Assembly (NCBI GenBank): GCA_964388485.1
Contig: CAYMAS010000011.1
Span: 33,098 to 97,097, forward strand
Reading direction: 5' to 3'
Length of the DNA: 64,000 bases
From: JBCDKH01 sp964388485
GTDB taxonomy: Bacteria > Planctomycetota > Phycisphaerae > Tepidisphaerales > Tepidisphaeraceae
Shown: positions 25,107-34,224 of the stretch, piece after piece
Numbering within the stretch: the first letter of the stretch is position 1
How the letters are laid out: each line of letters opens with the position of its first letter
Program-made: the position numbers and the translations under genes
Notes under the pieces: generated by a model
Told to the model about the DNA's origin: nothing
The model's database searches: none
What the model saw: only the letters and a program-made list of their open reading frames with translations

Positions 25107-26860
25107 GCCGGCAGCTTGGCGAGGTCGTCGCGGACGGTCTGGACGAGCGGACCGATGGTGTCGTCGCCGAAGTCGAACTTGATGTCCGCGGCTTCAAACA
25201 ATTCCGGCAGCGGCCGGGTGCCGCCTAGGGCTAGGCCACGCCGGTAGGCGTCGATCGCCTTGGCCACGTCCTGCTTCGCGTTGTTGTAGATCTGCAAGGC
25301 GCCGAGCTGCGCGATGCCGTACTCGATGTAATAGAAGGGCACGTGGAACAGGTGGAGCTGCCGTTGCCACATGGCGTCGCGAGCGTCCTCGATGCCGGAC
25401 CAGTCGAGGTCGTGGTGGAACCGGCCCAAGAGCTCGTTCCACTTGCCGGTCCGGTCGTCGCGCGAGTGGCCCGGGTTCGTGTAGAGCCAGTGCTGGAACT
25501 GGTCGATCGTCGCAATCCAGGCGAGGACGCTGATGCCTTCGAGCTGGTGCCGACGGGCGCGATCGGCGGCGTCGGGATCATCGAAGTACATGCCGACGTG
25601 CGGCAGGGCGAGCAATTCCATGCTCATGCTCGCGACCTCGCAGAACTCCATCGGCGCGTGCTTGACGAAGGTCAGCGGCTCATCGCGAATCGCCAGCGTG
25701 TGGAACGCGTGGCCGCCTTCGTGGAGGAGCGTCTCAACGTCTCGCTGCAGGCCTGCGGCGTTCATGAAGATGAACGGCACCTTGGTCTCTTCGAGGTTGC
25801 ACTGGTAACCGCCCGGCTGCTTGCCGGGCCGACTGGCGAGGTCGAGATTGCCTGCTTGGCGAAGCTCGTCGAATTCCGCGGCCAGGGCGGGTGACATCTT
25901 CTCGAAGACCTTGCGTGTCGTCTCGACGAACTGATCGATGTTGTCTTCGTCGAAAGGCCGCAGCGGGTCACGCCCCTTCGGATCGACCGAGAGGTCCCAA
26001 GGCCGAAGCCTGTCGACGCCGAGAGCTTGCTTCCGCTCCGCATCGAGGTCGCGGATGAGCGGCACCGCGTGCTTCTCGACGGCGGCGGCGTAAGCGTCGC
26101 AGTCGCTCGGCGTATAGTCGAACCGCTTGAGCCGCTTGAACTGGTAGTCGCGGAAGTTGTCGAAGCCGGCGTTCTCGGCGATCCTCTGTCGCAACGGCAA
26201 GACCTCGTCGAAGAGGTCGTCCATGACCTGACGGTCCCGAAGCCGCCGGTCCGTGGCCGCCCGCCACGCCCGCTCGCGGACGTCGCGGTCCGTTTCCTCC
26301 TGGAAACGAGCCATTTGCTGCATCGTGTACTCGCGGCCGTCGAACTCGACGGTCATCTCTCCGCTGACCTCGTCGTACTTCGTGACGATCTTCGTCACCT
26401 GCGTTTCGAGCGCGACGTTCTCCTCGCGAAACAGCTCGACATCGGCTGCCCAGTGCTTGCGGAGGATCTCGTACTTCGGCTCGTCCAGCTCACTGGCGTG
26501 CGGCGAGTCGAGGAACTGCTTCTGCAACGCGGTCATCGCCGGCTTGAGCTTCGGCTCGATCTCCTCGACGAAGTGCAGGTAAGCCGTCTTGATCGGCTCG
26601 TTGTTCGTGAAGCACGACCGGTCGATGTACCGCCGGCTGCCGTATTCGTCGATGACGCTCGACAACTCGCTGAGGTCCAGCAGCCAAGCTTCCAGATCAT
26701 CCGCAGACGACGGGTTTCGTTCGCGGAGCTTGTTGACATACGGCTCGATCTTCGACCAGTCGTCCGGCACGAAGTCCGCCGGTAAGAAGGTCCGCTTCTT
26801 TGCCGCATCGGCGACGGCTTGGGGGACTTGCTTGGGATCAGGCGGGGTCGGCGTGCTCAT
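25103..26860 (-). CDS. M3-family oligoendopeptidase
   Basis: About 585 residues, typical of PepF-like M3 zinc peptidases that degrade short peptides in the cytoplasm. The zinc site HEGGHAFHTL lies about two-thirds along, with the downstream glutamate ligand in PMEFCEVASMSMELLALPH. No signal peptide is present. I placed the start at the Met of MSTPTPPDPK, since the longer form adds 13 residues that would run across the start of the divergent gene. The stop overlaps the GTG start of trpF. Confidence 0.88.
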   Translation of the reverse strand: MSTPTPPDPKQVPQAVADAAKKRTFLPADFVPDDWSKIEPYVNKLRERNPSSADDLEAWLLDLSELSSVIDEYGSRRYIDRSCFTNNEPIKTAYLHFVEEIEPKLKPAMTALQKQFLDSPHASELDEPKYEILRKHWAADVELFREENVALETQVTKIVTKYDEVSGEMTVEFDGREYTMQQMARFQEETDRDVRERAWRAATDRRLRDRQVMDDLFDEVLPLRQRIAENAGFDNFRDYQFKRLKRFDYTPSDCDAYAAAVEKHAVPLIRDLDAERKQALGVDRLRPWDLSVDPKGRDPLRPFDEDNIDQFVETTRKVFEKMSPALAAEFDELRQAGNLDLASRPGKQPGGYQCNLEETKVPFIFMNAAGLQRDVETLLHEGGHAFHTLAIRDEPLTFVKHAPMEFCEVASMSMELLALPHVGMYFDDPDAADRARRHQLEGISVLAWIATIDQFQHWLYTNPGHSRDDRTGKWNELLGRFHHDLDWSGIEDARDAMWQRQLHLFHVPFYYIEYGIAQLGALQIYNNAKQDVAKAIDAYRRGLALGGTRPLPELFEAADIKFDFGDDTIGPLVQTVRDDLAKLPA

Positions 26861-26897
26861 TGGCGACGGTAGGGCCGGGCTCCGCATAGGGTCGGTC

Positions 26898-27587
26898 ATG
26901 CCGGCGACCGTGGCGGAACCTTCAGTCGAGACGGCAGACGATGCTCACGAGATCGTCCTGGACGAGCACGGCGAGGTGCAAGGCGACCCCGTCACGCCGC
27001 AGAAGGTGACGTGGGTCGACAAGGTCGAGGCTTACCTCAGCAAGCTCAGCACGCGTGACAACTTCTGGCACCGCGTCTTCAGCCTGCTCTTCTTGCCGCT
27101 GGCGTTCTGGAGCGGCATTCGGATGCGCAAGACCGGGGCGAGCGTGAGCGAGGACGAGACGAGCAGCTTCGCCGCCGTGCTGCCGTTCAAGAAATTCAAC
27201 AAGAACTGGTACAACGCCATGGCCGGTGCGTCGCTGCTGGCCAACACGGAGATTGCCGCGGGCATGTACGTCTTCGGCGAAGCGGGTGGCGACTACACGG
27301 TCGTCTGCAAGAACCTCAACTACACGTTCCTTCGTCCCTGCCTCGGCCCGGCCGTCTATCGCATGACGCCGCAGGAGGATCTCAAGGCTCAGATCGCCGC
27401 CGGCGGGGAATTCAACACGAGCCTCGACGTCGACGTCCGCCAACTCGGCCTCAAGTCCGGCGACCGCGAAAAGCGTGTCGGCCGGGCGGAAATTACGTTT
27501 CACGTCACGCCCAAGCGTCAGGCCAAGCAGCGAAAGAGCAAGCTCAAGGAGCGGGACAAGCGGAACAAGCGGCTGAAGAACGGCTGA
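26898..27587 (+). CDS. Hotdog-fold (DUF4442-like) protein, tentative
   Basis: A 229-residue soluble protein. The central region (LPFKKFNKNWYNAMAGASLL, then AAGMYVFGEAGGDYTVVCKN) resembles the DUF4442 hotdog group, in which an Arg/Lys-Asn pattern precedes a long helix and beta strands. The family resembles acyl-CoA thioesterases but no activity can be claimed. The C-terminus is very basic (KRQAKQRKSKLKERDKRNKR), suggesting binding to nucleic acid or membrane. The start ATG lies close to and divergent from the M3 peptidase start, so the two promoters must overlap. Confidence 0.55.
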   Translation: MPATVAEPSVETADDAHEIVLDEHGEVQGDPVTPQKVTWVDKVEAYLSKLSTRDNFWHRVFSLLFLPLAFWSGIRMRKTGASVSEDETSSFAAVLPFKKFNKNWYNAMAGASLLANTEIAAGMYVFGEAGGDYTVVCKNLNYTFLRPCLGPAVYRMTPQEDLKAQIAAGGEFNTSLDVDVRQLGLKSGDREKRVGRAEITFHVTPKRQAKQRKSKLKERDKRNKRLKNG

Positions 27588-27648
27588 CGCGACTCGTCCG
27601 CTCGCTGATGCTCGCGAAGCACCCGACCTGTCGCCATACTGCCGCCGA

Positions 27649-29394
27649 ATGCCGAATCGCGTTAAGGATCTACTCGAACGGCACCCGGTAGCAATCCGCC
27701 GCACGGTCGTCGTCGGCATCGCTCTCGTTCTAGCCCTGATTCTGACGCGGTCGCTTTGGGCGATCGATCTTGCCGATGCCGCACACACACATGAGCGGGC
27801 GACGTATCACGAGCGGCTCGTGGAGTTCAGCAACAGCATCGCCCACGGCGACCTGATCCCCGGTTGGGCCGTCCACTTTCGCGCCGGCCTCGGCTCGCCC
27901 TATTTCTACTACTACCAGCCTGGTTTCTTCTATCTCGCGACGCCATTGGCGTTCTTGCTGCCGATCAACCTCGCGTTGGCGGTGACGTGCGTCCTCGCCG
28001 CGATGATCGGGTTCTTAGGCATCTACAAACTGGTAACGGACGTGTTGCCCGCACCCTGCGGCCTGCTAGGCGGTGTCGTACTAATCTGTAGCCCCTACAC
28101 CGCCACTAATATCGCCATCCGCGGCGACCTTTCGGAGTTCACCGCGACGATGCTCGTGCCGCCAGCACTCTGGTTCGCCGGCAGATTCGTTCGCGGAGGA
28201 GGCCTTGCCTTCGGCGTTCCGGCCATCATCTTCACCGGGCTTGTTACCTGCACGCATCCGTGCATTGCCCTCTTCGGCATCCCCAGCATCGCGCTATGGT
28301 GTTTGATCCAGGCGTTCTCGACCCATGGCAAGGTCCTGCTCGCGATCGTCCGCACCGCCGCCGTTGTTGTATTCGGGGCTGCGTCGGTCGCTTTCTACTG
28401 GCTCACGTTGCTGACGGAGCAGGACCTTGTTCAATTGAACAACGCCATCGTCGGCGACTTCGTTTTCGACAAGCATTGGGCACCCGCGGAATATCTGCTC
28501 TCATTCTACAGCCGCGATCGCCTTTGGATCGACGGCAACAAGGTTCACATCCCGCTCACTGCAGGACTCGCAAGTCTTGCCGCGGTCGTCGCCGCCATCG
28601 CTGTGACGGTGCGGCATTGCGCGACGACGACAATGCCGCAGCTTCTGCTCATGGGCTTCGGCCTGCTCGTCATCGTCGGCTGCGTCTTTCTCATGGACCC
28701 GGTCTCGCAGGTCGTCTGGCAGACGCTGCCGCTCATCGAGAAGCTGCAGTTCCCTTGGCGGCTGATGTCATTCCTGTCGATCGGTATGGCCCTCGTCGCG
28801 AGCGGGGCAATGAGGTACCGCCCTCATTGGCTGACGTGGCGTGACGCGCTGTGGGCTACCGCCTTCTTCGGCAGTCTGATGTGGGCCTACTCCACCTACA
28901 AGATCAACCCGGACTACCCGTCGGTCCAGACGACTGAGGACCTTCTGGACCGCGACGTCCGCCCCGATATCGCCGACGAGTGGTTGCCGGTCGACGCGCC
29001 GGCAACGAGCTACAGCCTGCTCCGACCGAGGGGCCGGACCGACATCGGCGTGATCGGCGACATCGAGGCCACACCGCTCATCCGCGAGGTCAACCGTCTC
29101 TCGACCACCATCACGGCATCCGACGGCGGGCTCGTCTTTCTGCAGCATCTCTGGTTCCCGACCTGGTCCGCCACCCTTGGCGGCGAGTTGATCGAGCTAG
29201 GCCGCGGCGACTACGGACGGATGATCGTCGAGATTCCTGCCGGTGCGACGGGCGACCTCATCGTGACCGAGGGCACGCTGCCGGGCAGGTTCTGGGGGAC
29301 CGTCGTCTCCGTTTCAAGCTTCGCTTGCCTCGGTGTATGGTCGCTCGTGACGGTCTTCCGGCGTCGTCGCCGGACAACCTCGGCCGCGGATTAA
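27649..29394 (+). CDS. Large multi-pass membrane protein (6-pyruvoyl-tetrahydropterin-synthase-related / YfhO-like)
   Basis: A 581-residue integral membrane protein with about eleven hydrophobic segments. After a first helix it has HGDLIPGWAVHFRAGLGSPY and FYYYQPGFFYLATPLAFLLP, the pattern of the membrane family annotated as 6-pyruvoyl-tetrahydropterin-synthase-related. Despite the name this family looks like GT-C glycosyltransferases or YfhO. A periplasmic C-terminal beta domain (about residues 430-560) includes FLQHLWFPTWSATLGGELIE, as in YfhO. It probably takes part in surface glycan assembly and fits the polysaccharide genes that follow. An intrinsic terminator lies right after the stop. 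Confidence 0.65.
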   Translation: MPNRVKDLLERHPVAIRRTVVVGIALVLALILTRSLWAIDLADAAHTHERATYHERLVEFSNSIAHGDLIPGWAVHFRAGLGSPYFYYYQPGFFYLATPLAFLLPINLALAVTCVLAAMIGFLGIYKLVTDVLPAPCGLLGGVVLICSPYTATNIAIRGDLSEFTATMLVPPALWFAGRFVRGGGLAFGVPAIIFTGLVTCTHPCIALFGIPSIALWCLIQAFSTHGKVLLAIVRTAAVVVFGAASVAFYWLTLLTEQDLVQLNNAIVGDFVFDKHWAPAEYLLSFYSRDRLWIDGNKVHIPLTAGLASLAAVVAAIAVTVRHCATTTMPQLLLMGFGLLVIVGCVFLMDPVSQVVWQTLPLIEKLQFPWRLMSFLSIGMALVASGAMRYRPHWLTWRDALWATAFFGSLMWAYSTYKINPDYPSVQTTEDLLDRDVRPDIADEWLPVDAPATSYSLLRPRGRTDIGVIGDIEATPLIREVNRLSTTITASDGGLVFLQHLWFPTWSATLGGELIELGRGDYGRMIVEIPAGATGDLIVTEGTLPGRFWGTVVSVSSFACLGVWSLVTVFRRRRRTTSAAD

Positions 29395-29399
29395 ACGAG

Positions 29400-29434
29400 G
29401 ACGCCCACGATCCAATTCGTGGGCGTCGCGTTTT
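29400..29434 (+). terminator. Rho-independent terminator
   Basis: A perfect 11-bp stem (gacgcccacga / tcgtgggcgtc) with a 6-nt loop is followed by gcgtttt. It lies 5 bp after the membrane-protein stop and ends the plus-strand transcript before the convergent ugd gene. Confidence 0.85.
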
Positions 29435-29451
29435 GACGAAGCTGAGTCGGC

Positions 29452-30876
29452 TCAGGCCGCCTCGCTCGGGGCGGCGCCGGTGGCGGTCTTGACGCTCGCC
29501 GGCTTGCCGCCGGGTTGCACGTCGGGCCGGCCCATCGGGTAGTACTCGATGCCGTGACGCTTCATGTCAGTCCGATGCAAACAGTTGCGGCCGTCGAAGA
29601 TCAGCGGCTTGTTCATGACCGCCTTGATCTTGCCGTAGTCCAGCGTCTCAAAGAGAAGCCAATCCGTGCAGATCGCCACGGCGTCCGCGCCTTCGGCACA
29701 GCGGACCGGGTCGACGCACCACTCGACACCTTCAGGGAAGATCTCCTTCATGTTGTCGATTCCCTTGGGGTCGTACGCCTTGACCGTCACGCCCTCGGCG
29801 AGCAGGTGCTTGATGACGTCGATCGCCGTCGATTCACGGATGTCGTCGGTGTCGGCTTTGAAGGCCAGGCCCCAAATGGCGACGGTTGCGCCTTTGGCGT
29901 CGCGGCCGAGCTTGTCGGTGATCTTCTTGGCGAACCGCTTCTTCTGGTTGTTGTTCGTATCGATGATCGCGTGGACGAACTTGTTTTCGTAGCCGGCCTG
30001 CTTGGAGATGTGCTCCATGGCGGCGACGTCCTTCGGGAAGCACGACCCGCCGTAGCCGCAGCCGGCGCGGAGGAAGGCCGGGCCGATCCGCTTGTCGCTG
30101 CCCATGCCGCGCCGGATCGCTTCGATGTCCGCGCCATAGTGCTCGCAGAGAATCGTCAGCTCGTTCATGAAGCTGATCCGAGCGGCGAGCATCGTGTTGG
30201 CCGCGTACTTCGTCAGCTCGGCCGACTCCCAGTTCATGACGAACCAGCAGTTGGGGTTGCCGGCCTTGACCTGTTCACGCAGGATCGGGTCGTAGAGCTG
30301 GTGGACAGCTTGGGCCTCGGGCGCTTCGGGTTCGCCCGATTCGCAGCCGATGACGACACGGTCAGGCCGCAGGAAGTCGTCGACTGCGGTGCCTTCCTTG
30401 AGGAACTCAGGGTTGGACACGACGCGGACGTTGGCGTTGGTGTGCTCCTTGAGATACGCGCTGAGCTTGCGGTTCGTGCCGGCCGGGACGGTCGACTTGA
30501 CGATGATCGTGACCATGTCGCCGGCCCGCTCGCTCTGACGCTTCTCCAGCGCCTCGCACACCTCGCGGCCGGCGGTTTCGAGGTAGGTCATGTCGACCGT
30601 GCCGTCTTCCTTGGGCGGGGTGCCGACGGCGAGGAAGACGATCTGGGCATCTTCGACGGCTTCGGCGACCTCACCGGTGAAGCTCAGGCGGCCTTCCCGC
30701 AGGTTCTCGGTCATCCGCTCGGCGAGGCCGGGCTCGAAGATGGGGCAGTCGCCGGCGAGCAGCTTTTCGAGCTTCTTGGGCATCTTCTCCACGCCGCGGA
30801 CGGTGTGGCCGATGGAGGCGAGGCAGGTGCCGGTGCAGAGACCGACGTAACCACAACCGATGACGGTGACGTTCAT
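29452..30876 (-). CDS. ugd: UDP-glucose 6-dehydrogenase
   Basis: A 474-residue enzyme that oxidises UDP-glucose to UDP-glucuronate with two NAD+. The N-terminal Rossmann motif is VTVIGCGYVGLCTGTCLA. The NAD-linked VGTPPKEDGTVD segment, the catalytic cysteine in GYGGSCFPKDVAAM and the C-terminal FKADTDDIRESTAIDVI segment are all present. The final 20 residues are a low-complexity tail. The product would feed uronic-acid polysaccharides, consistent with the TagO-like, epimerase and PHP-GT4 genes on the same strand just upstream. A 360-bp leader region separates it from the tagO-like gene. Confidence 0.95.
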   Translation of the reverse strand: MNVTVIGCGYVGLCTGTCLASIGHTVRGVEKMPKKLEKLLAGDCPIFEPGLAERMTENLREGRLSFTGEVAEAVEDAQIVFLAVGTPPKEDGTVDMTYLETAGREVCEALEKRQSERAGDMVTIIVKSTVPAGTNRKLSAYLKEHTNANVRVVSNPEFLKEGTAVDDFLRPDRVVIGCESGEPEAPEAQAVHQLYDPILREQVKAGNPNCWFVMNWESAELTKYAANTMLAARISFMNELTILCEHYGADIEAIRRGMGSDKRIGPAFLRAGCGYGGSCFPKDVAAMEHISKQAGYENKFVHAIIDTNNNQKKRFAKKITDKLGRDAKGATVAIWGLAFKADTDDIRESTAIDVIKHLLAEGVTVKAYDPKGIDNMKEIFPEGVEWCVDPVRCAEGADAVAICTDWLLFETLDYGKIKAVMNKPLIFDGRNCLHRTDMKRHGIEYYPMGRPDVQPGGKPASVKTATGAAPSEAA

Positions 30877-31238
30877 GAGCTAACCTTCAGTGCCGGGAGA
30901 GGCGGGATGAGTTCTGTGAGAGGATTCAACAAGTCGGCGAGGGTCCCGCCAGATGAAGATGTCGGCCAAGCGGCAGGCTGACGTGAGGATGAGGGCCGAT
31001 GCGGAGGCCACTTCGGGACTATCGGACGCCGCGGGAGCAGCCGCGGATCAGGCGGGCACTCTAGCTTGTAGAGAGCATCTGGTACAAGGTCCTCCAGAAG
31101 AAGACCCGACGGCGCCTCGCGACGTAGAGCGGCTTTGCTCCCTTCCGTCATCCCTCGGCTCCGTTACGCTCCGCTCGGGATGACGGAGGTTAGCTTCTTG
31201 GACACCCTCTTAAGATGACGGAAGGGCGATGAACGCGG
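30877..31238. other. Non-coding gap between ugd and the TagO-like gene
   Basis: About 360 bp with no convincing gene; short frames here are arginine- and proline-rich with no recognisable pattern. The only structure I see is the palindromic element at 31145-31186, with a partial third copy (gatgacggaag) near 31205-31215. The rest may hold the ugd promoter, but I cannot assign boxes. Confidence 0.6.
31145..31186. repeat. Palindromic element, ccgtcatccc family
   Basis: The left arm begins ccgtcatccctcggctccg. The right arm, read on the other strand, begins ccgtcatcccgagcggagcg. The first ten bases are identical between arms. This is the same family as the copy inside the glycosyltransferase gene at 4970-5017. 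It lies just downstream of the 3' end of the TagO-like gene (31239). Confidence 0.7.
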
Positions 31239-32615
31239 TTACGCGAGGCTCGCTGCATTGCGAGGTCCGGCTTGCGCTGGCGCTCCACGTGGAGCAGACG
31301 CTTCGACTGCGTCGTCCGCTTCGTCTTCCACCGGTTCGTCCGCCTCTGCCGCACGCTCGTGGATCATCCCGATCTTGTACGCCGCCACGATGATGCAGCC
31401 GAACAGGACGAGGTAGAACGCGACCGCGTATCTCGTCCGCAGGTAGACCATCATCGCGCCGCTGATGACGAAGAAGATCGTCAGGCCATAGCTGACCAGC
31501 ACCGCCTGGCGGACCGTGAGCTTGCCGCGGTGCATTAGCTGGTGGTGGAAGTGGTGCTTGTCTGCACTGAACAGAGGCCTGCCCGCCAGCCAGCGACGGG
31601 CGAACGCCAAGGCCGTGTCCAGCACCGGCAGGCTGAACATCACCATGCCGCCGAGCAGCCACTTTGAGCCGACGTCGCCGAGCAAGATGATCATCACCGC
31701 CACGCAGAAGCCCATCAGCAGGCTCCCCGCGTCGCCCATGAAGATGCTCGCCGGGTTGAAGTTGAACGGCAGGAAGCCCAGCACGCTCCCGAAGATTGCC
31801 AACGACAAGGCAACTCGCAACGCGTCTTCCTCCGCCCGGCCGATGCTGCCGCCCTGGGCGACGCTGGCGGCGACGAAGACGAGGCCGAGGGCGATGATCG
31901 CCGTCACCCCGCCGCACAGACCGTCGAGGCCGTCCATCAAATTGCTCGCATTGCAGCAGAAGACGACCAGCGCGATGACAAAGCCCCAACTGAAGAACGT
32001 GCTGGTCAACGCCACCATCGCCGGCGTTACCGGGACCCCCAGATTCACCTCCAGCCACCGGTAAACGAACGAGACGACCTCCAGCAGCACCGTGTCGCCA
32101 ACGCCGAACGACAGCAGGCAGATCGCCGCTGCGACTTGTCCCAGAATCTTGACGATCGGACTGATGCCGCGGATGTCGTCGATCAGGCCCAGCAGCGTGA
32201 TGACGGTGATACCGACGACAATCGGCCCCGGCACCGACAGCTTCCCCTCGACGCCGGGCACGTGGATGTCGCTGAAGAGCTGGCCGAGTCCCAGTGCCGT
32301 GACAAGGCCGACGAAGACCGCGATGCCGCCGAGATACGCGACGGGGCGGCGGTGCAGCTTGCGTCCGCCGTCGCCGTCGGGCCGGTCGACGATGTTCCGC
32401 GTCACCGCCAGCCATCGCATGACCGGCGTCGCGAGGTAGGCCACGACGAAGCCGAGGCAGAAGACGATCACATACGGCGCCAAAACCTGGTCGTACGTCA
32501 ACTCAGCGGGCGTTGGCCGGGCCTGGAGCAACTCGAGCGTCTCGAGCGGATTAAGCGTCAGCGTCTCTCGCGGGACGAGGCCGGTTTCCGGTAGTAATTC
32601 GATGTCCGCACCCAT
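31239..32615 (-). CDS. TagO/WecA-type undecaprenyl-phosphate GlcNAc-1-phosphate transferase
   Basis: About 458 residues with some eleven membrane helices. It loads a sugar-1-phosphate onto undecaprenyl phosphate to start a surface glycan. The family motifs are all there: RKLHRRPVAYLGGIAVF, LGLIDDIRGISP (DDxxD-like), NASNLMDGLDGLCGG, NPASIFMGDAGSLLMGF, and the histidine motif DKHHFHHQLMHRG typical of WecA/TagO. The start at 32615 gives a short soluble leader before the first helix; an upstream extension is arginine-rich and unlikely. The C-terminal 35 residues are an acidic low-complexity tail, part of which overlaps a palindrome (31282-31295). Confidence 0.88.
   Translation of the reverse strand: MGADIELLPETGLVPRETLTLNPLETLELLQARPTPAELTYDQVLAPYVIVFCLGFVVAYLATPVMRWLAVTRNIVDRPDGDGGRKLHRRPVAYLGGIAVFVGLVTALGLGQLFSDIHVPGVEGKLSVPGPIVVGITVITLLGLIDDIRGISPIVKILGQVAAAICLLSFGVGDTVLLEVVSFVYRWLEVNLGVPVTPAMVALTSTFFSWGFVIALVVFCCNASNLMDGLDGLCGGVTAIIALGLVFVAASVAQGGSIGRAEEDALRVALSLAIFGSVLGFLPFNFNPASIFMGDAGSLLMGFCVAVMIILLGDVGSKWLLGGMVMFSLPVLDTALAFARRWLAGRPLFSADKHHFHHQLMHRGKLTVRQAVLVSYGLTIFFVISGAMMVYLRTRYAVAFYLVLFGCIIVAAYKIGMIHERAAEADEPVEDEADDAVEASAPRGAPAQAGPRNAASLA
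31282..31295. repeat. gctccacgtggagc palindrome inside the TagO-like gene
   Basis: A 14-bp perfect palindrome in the part encoding the acidic tail. Longer 18-bp versions occur at 33779-33796 and 33843-33860. Confidence 0.6.
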
Positions 32616-32728
32616 CCTGGCGGTCCCCTCGGGAGGAAGGGTCGCTGCTGCTTCGGGACGAGTCGTCGGTGAATCCTGCAACGTCCTCAATGTATCGGGC
32701 AAAGATGGACGTCGCGCGAGCAGCGACA

Positions 32729-33709
32729 CTATCGGGCCAGACGAGCCCGGCGGTCGGCGACGATGGCCTCGATGATCGCGTCGAGGTCGTGGCGTCGCTC
32801 GAAGCCGACGGTCGACTGGATTCGGCTCAGATCGGGCACGCGGCGGGGCACGTCCTCGAAACGCTGGCCATAGATGGTCTCGTACGGCACGAGCTTCACT
32901 TGGCCCGAGCCGGCTTGGGCGACGACGCGGTGGGCCAGGTCCTTGATCGACACCTCCTCGTCGCTGCCGACGTTGAAGACGCGGCCGACGGCTTCGGGTG
33001 AATCGGCCAAAGCCACCAGGGCCCGCACGACGTCCTCGACGTGGCAGAAGCACCGAGTCTGCTCACCATCGCCGGCGACGAGGAGCGTCTCGTTCTTCAA
33101 AGCGGCTTCGGCAAAGCGGGGCAGCACCATGCCGTACATGCCGATCTGCCGCGGGCCCACCGTGTTGAACAGCCGCACCACGACCGCCGGCAACTGGAAC
33201 TGCTTGTGGTAAGCGAGGGCCAGGAATTCATCGATGCCCTTGGCGTAGGCGTAGCACCAGCGGGCGTGAACGGTGGGGCCGATCGCGATGTCGTCGTCTT
33301 CGCTGAACGGCACGCGGGTGCCCTTGCCGTAGACCTCGCTGCTGGACGTCACGAGCACCGGCTTGCCCCAGCGGCTGCACGCTTCGAGCACGACCTCCGT
33401 GCCGTGGACGATGGAGCTAATCGTCCGCACCGGCTCGTCAGCGATGAGCTGCACGCCTACTGCGGCGGCGAGGTGGAAGACGTAGTCGCAGTCGCTAACC
33501 GCCTGACTGACGGTCTGCCGATCCTCAACGCTGCCGCGGATGAGGCTGAAGCGGTCGCGTCGCTCGGGGTGGTCCAGCAGCGGCTGGATGTTTTCGAGCG
33601 AGCCGGTGGAGAAGTCATCGAGCGCCACGACGCTGTGACCGGCGGCGAGAAGGTGTTCGGCGAGGTGGCTTCCGATGAAGCCCGCGCCGCCGGTGATCAG
33701 GAACCGCAT
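32729..33709 (-). CDS. NAD-dependent nucleotide-sugar epimerase/dehydratase (extended SDR)
   Basis: A 326-residue extended short-chain dehydrogenase. The N-terminus has the NAD motif FLITGGAGFIGSHLAEHLL and ALDDFSTGSLENI. The catalytic part holds SSSEVYG and YAYAKGIDEFL, giving the Ser/Tyr/Lys set. It resembles UDP-glucose 4-epimerases and UDP-glucuronate decarboxylases; the exact reaction is undecidable by eye. With ugd on the same strand, conversion of UDP-glucuronate is attractive but is inference. It lies downstream of the palindrome- and gap-containing region that separates it from the PHP-GT4 gene. Confidence 0.85.
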   Translation of the reverse strand: MRFLITGGAGFIGSHLAEHLLAAGHSVVALDDFSTGSLENIQPLLDHPERRDRFSLIRGSVEDRQTVSQAVSDCDYVFHLAAAVGVQLIADEPVRTISSIVHGTEVVLEACSRWGKPVLVTSSSEVYGKGTRVPFSEDDDIAIGPTVHARWCYAYAKGIDEFLALAYHKQFQLPAVVVRLFNTVGPRQIGMYGMVLPRFAEAALKNETLLVAGDGEQTRCFCHVEDVVRALVALADSPEAVGRVFNVGSDEEVSIKDLAHRVVAQAGSGQVKLVPYETIYGQRFEDVPRRVPDLSRIQSTVGFERRHDLDAIIEAIVADRRARLAR

Positions 33710-33778
33710 ACGACAAATCTACGCGTTGCGCCGCGGCGGCCGCCGAAGAGTTGCCCGGCGGTGGCGGCGAGGACCCCG

Positions 33779-33796
33779 GCGCTCCACGTGGAGCGC
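33779..33796. repeat. 18-bp perfect palindrome gcgctccacgtggagcgc, copy 1
   Basis: A perfect inverted repeat centred on cacgtg. It is identical to the copy at 33843-33860, 64 bp away. A DNA-binding dimer site and a repeat-element core are both possible. Confidence 0.75.
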
Positions 33797-33842
33797 GCGA
33801 ATCGTCCATTGGCCACGCCGGCGGGGGGTCGGTTGGCTTGAC

Positions 33843-33860
33843 GCGCTCCACGTGGAGCGC
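33843..33860. repeat. 18-bp perfect palindrome gcgctccacgtggagcgc, copy 2
   Basis: Identical to copy 1. Flanking bases differ partly, so only the palindrome itself is clearly shared. Confidence 0.75.
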
Positions 33861-34046
33861 CGGCGGCGGTCGTGGATGTTCAGCTCTTGGTCGAAACCAC
33901 TCCGTCGGCGTAGGGAGTTCGTGCAAATTCGGCGGCCAAAGGTCCAGTCGGCGTTCGGTTTTCGCACGCCCGCGACGCCGAGCGTGCTGCGTCATTCTGT
34001 CGAACCTGATGCCTCCTCGCCCTCCGTGCTGATCTACCAGGTTCCT

Positions 34047-34224
34047 GAGCCGCGGACCCTCGGTCCGCCGGTCTGACGGGCTNNNNNNNNNNNNNNNNNN
34101 NNNNNNNGGGAGCGGCCGCATACCGGAAGCCGGACCTTGAAGCGTAAGCAAGTCGCCGGGAAACGGAGCACTCTTGAGTGAGCCAGGGAACTCGTCAGAC
34201 CGGCGGACCGTGGGTCCGCGGCTC
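34047..34224. repeat. 34-bp terminal-inverted-repeat element, copy A (contains assembly gap)
   Basis: The left arm (34047-34080) starts gagccgcggaccctcggtcc and the right arm (34191-34224) is its complement with two differences. Each arm is itself a small hairpin (gcggacc / ggtccgc, 3-nt loop). The right arm is identical to both arms of copy B. The interior differs from copy B and includes the N run. It ends 13 bp from the 3' end of the PHP-GT4 gene. Confidence 0.8.
34083..34107. other. Assembly gap (25 N)
   Basis: A run of 25 Ns just inside the left arm of repeat copy A. The join across it rests on scaffolding and the true distance is unknown. Confidence 0.99.

Noticed and set aside
30873..31151. 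Small frame upstream of ugd
   Set aside because: The translation is Pro/Arg/Ser-rich without a motif, and its upstream end runs into the palindromic repeat at 31145.
33719..34151. Small coding frames across the gap region
   Set aside because: They cross palindromes and the N run and translate to Arg/Pro-rich text with no recognisable domain.
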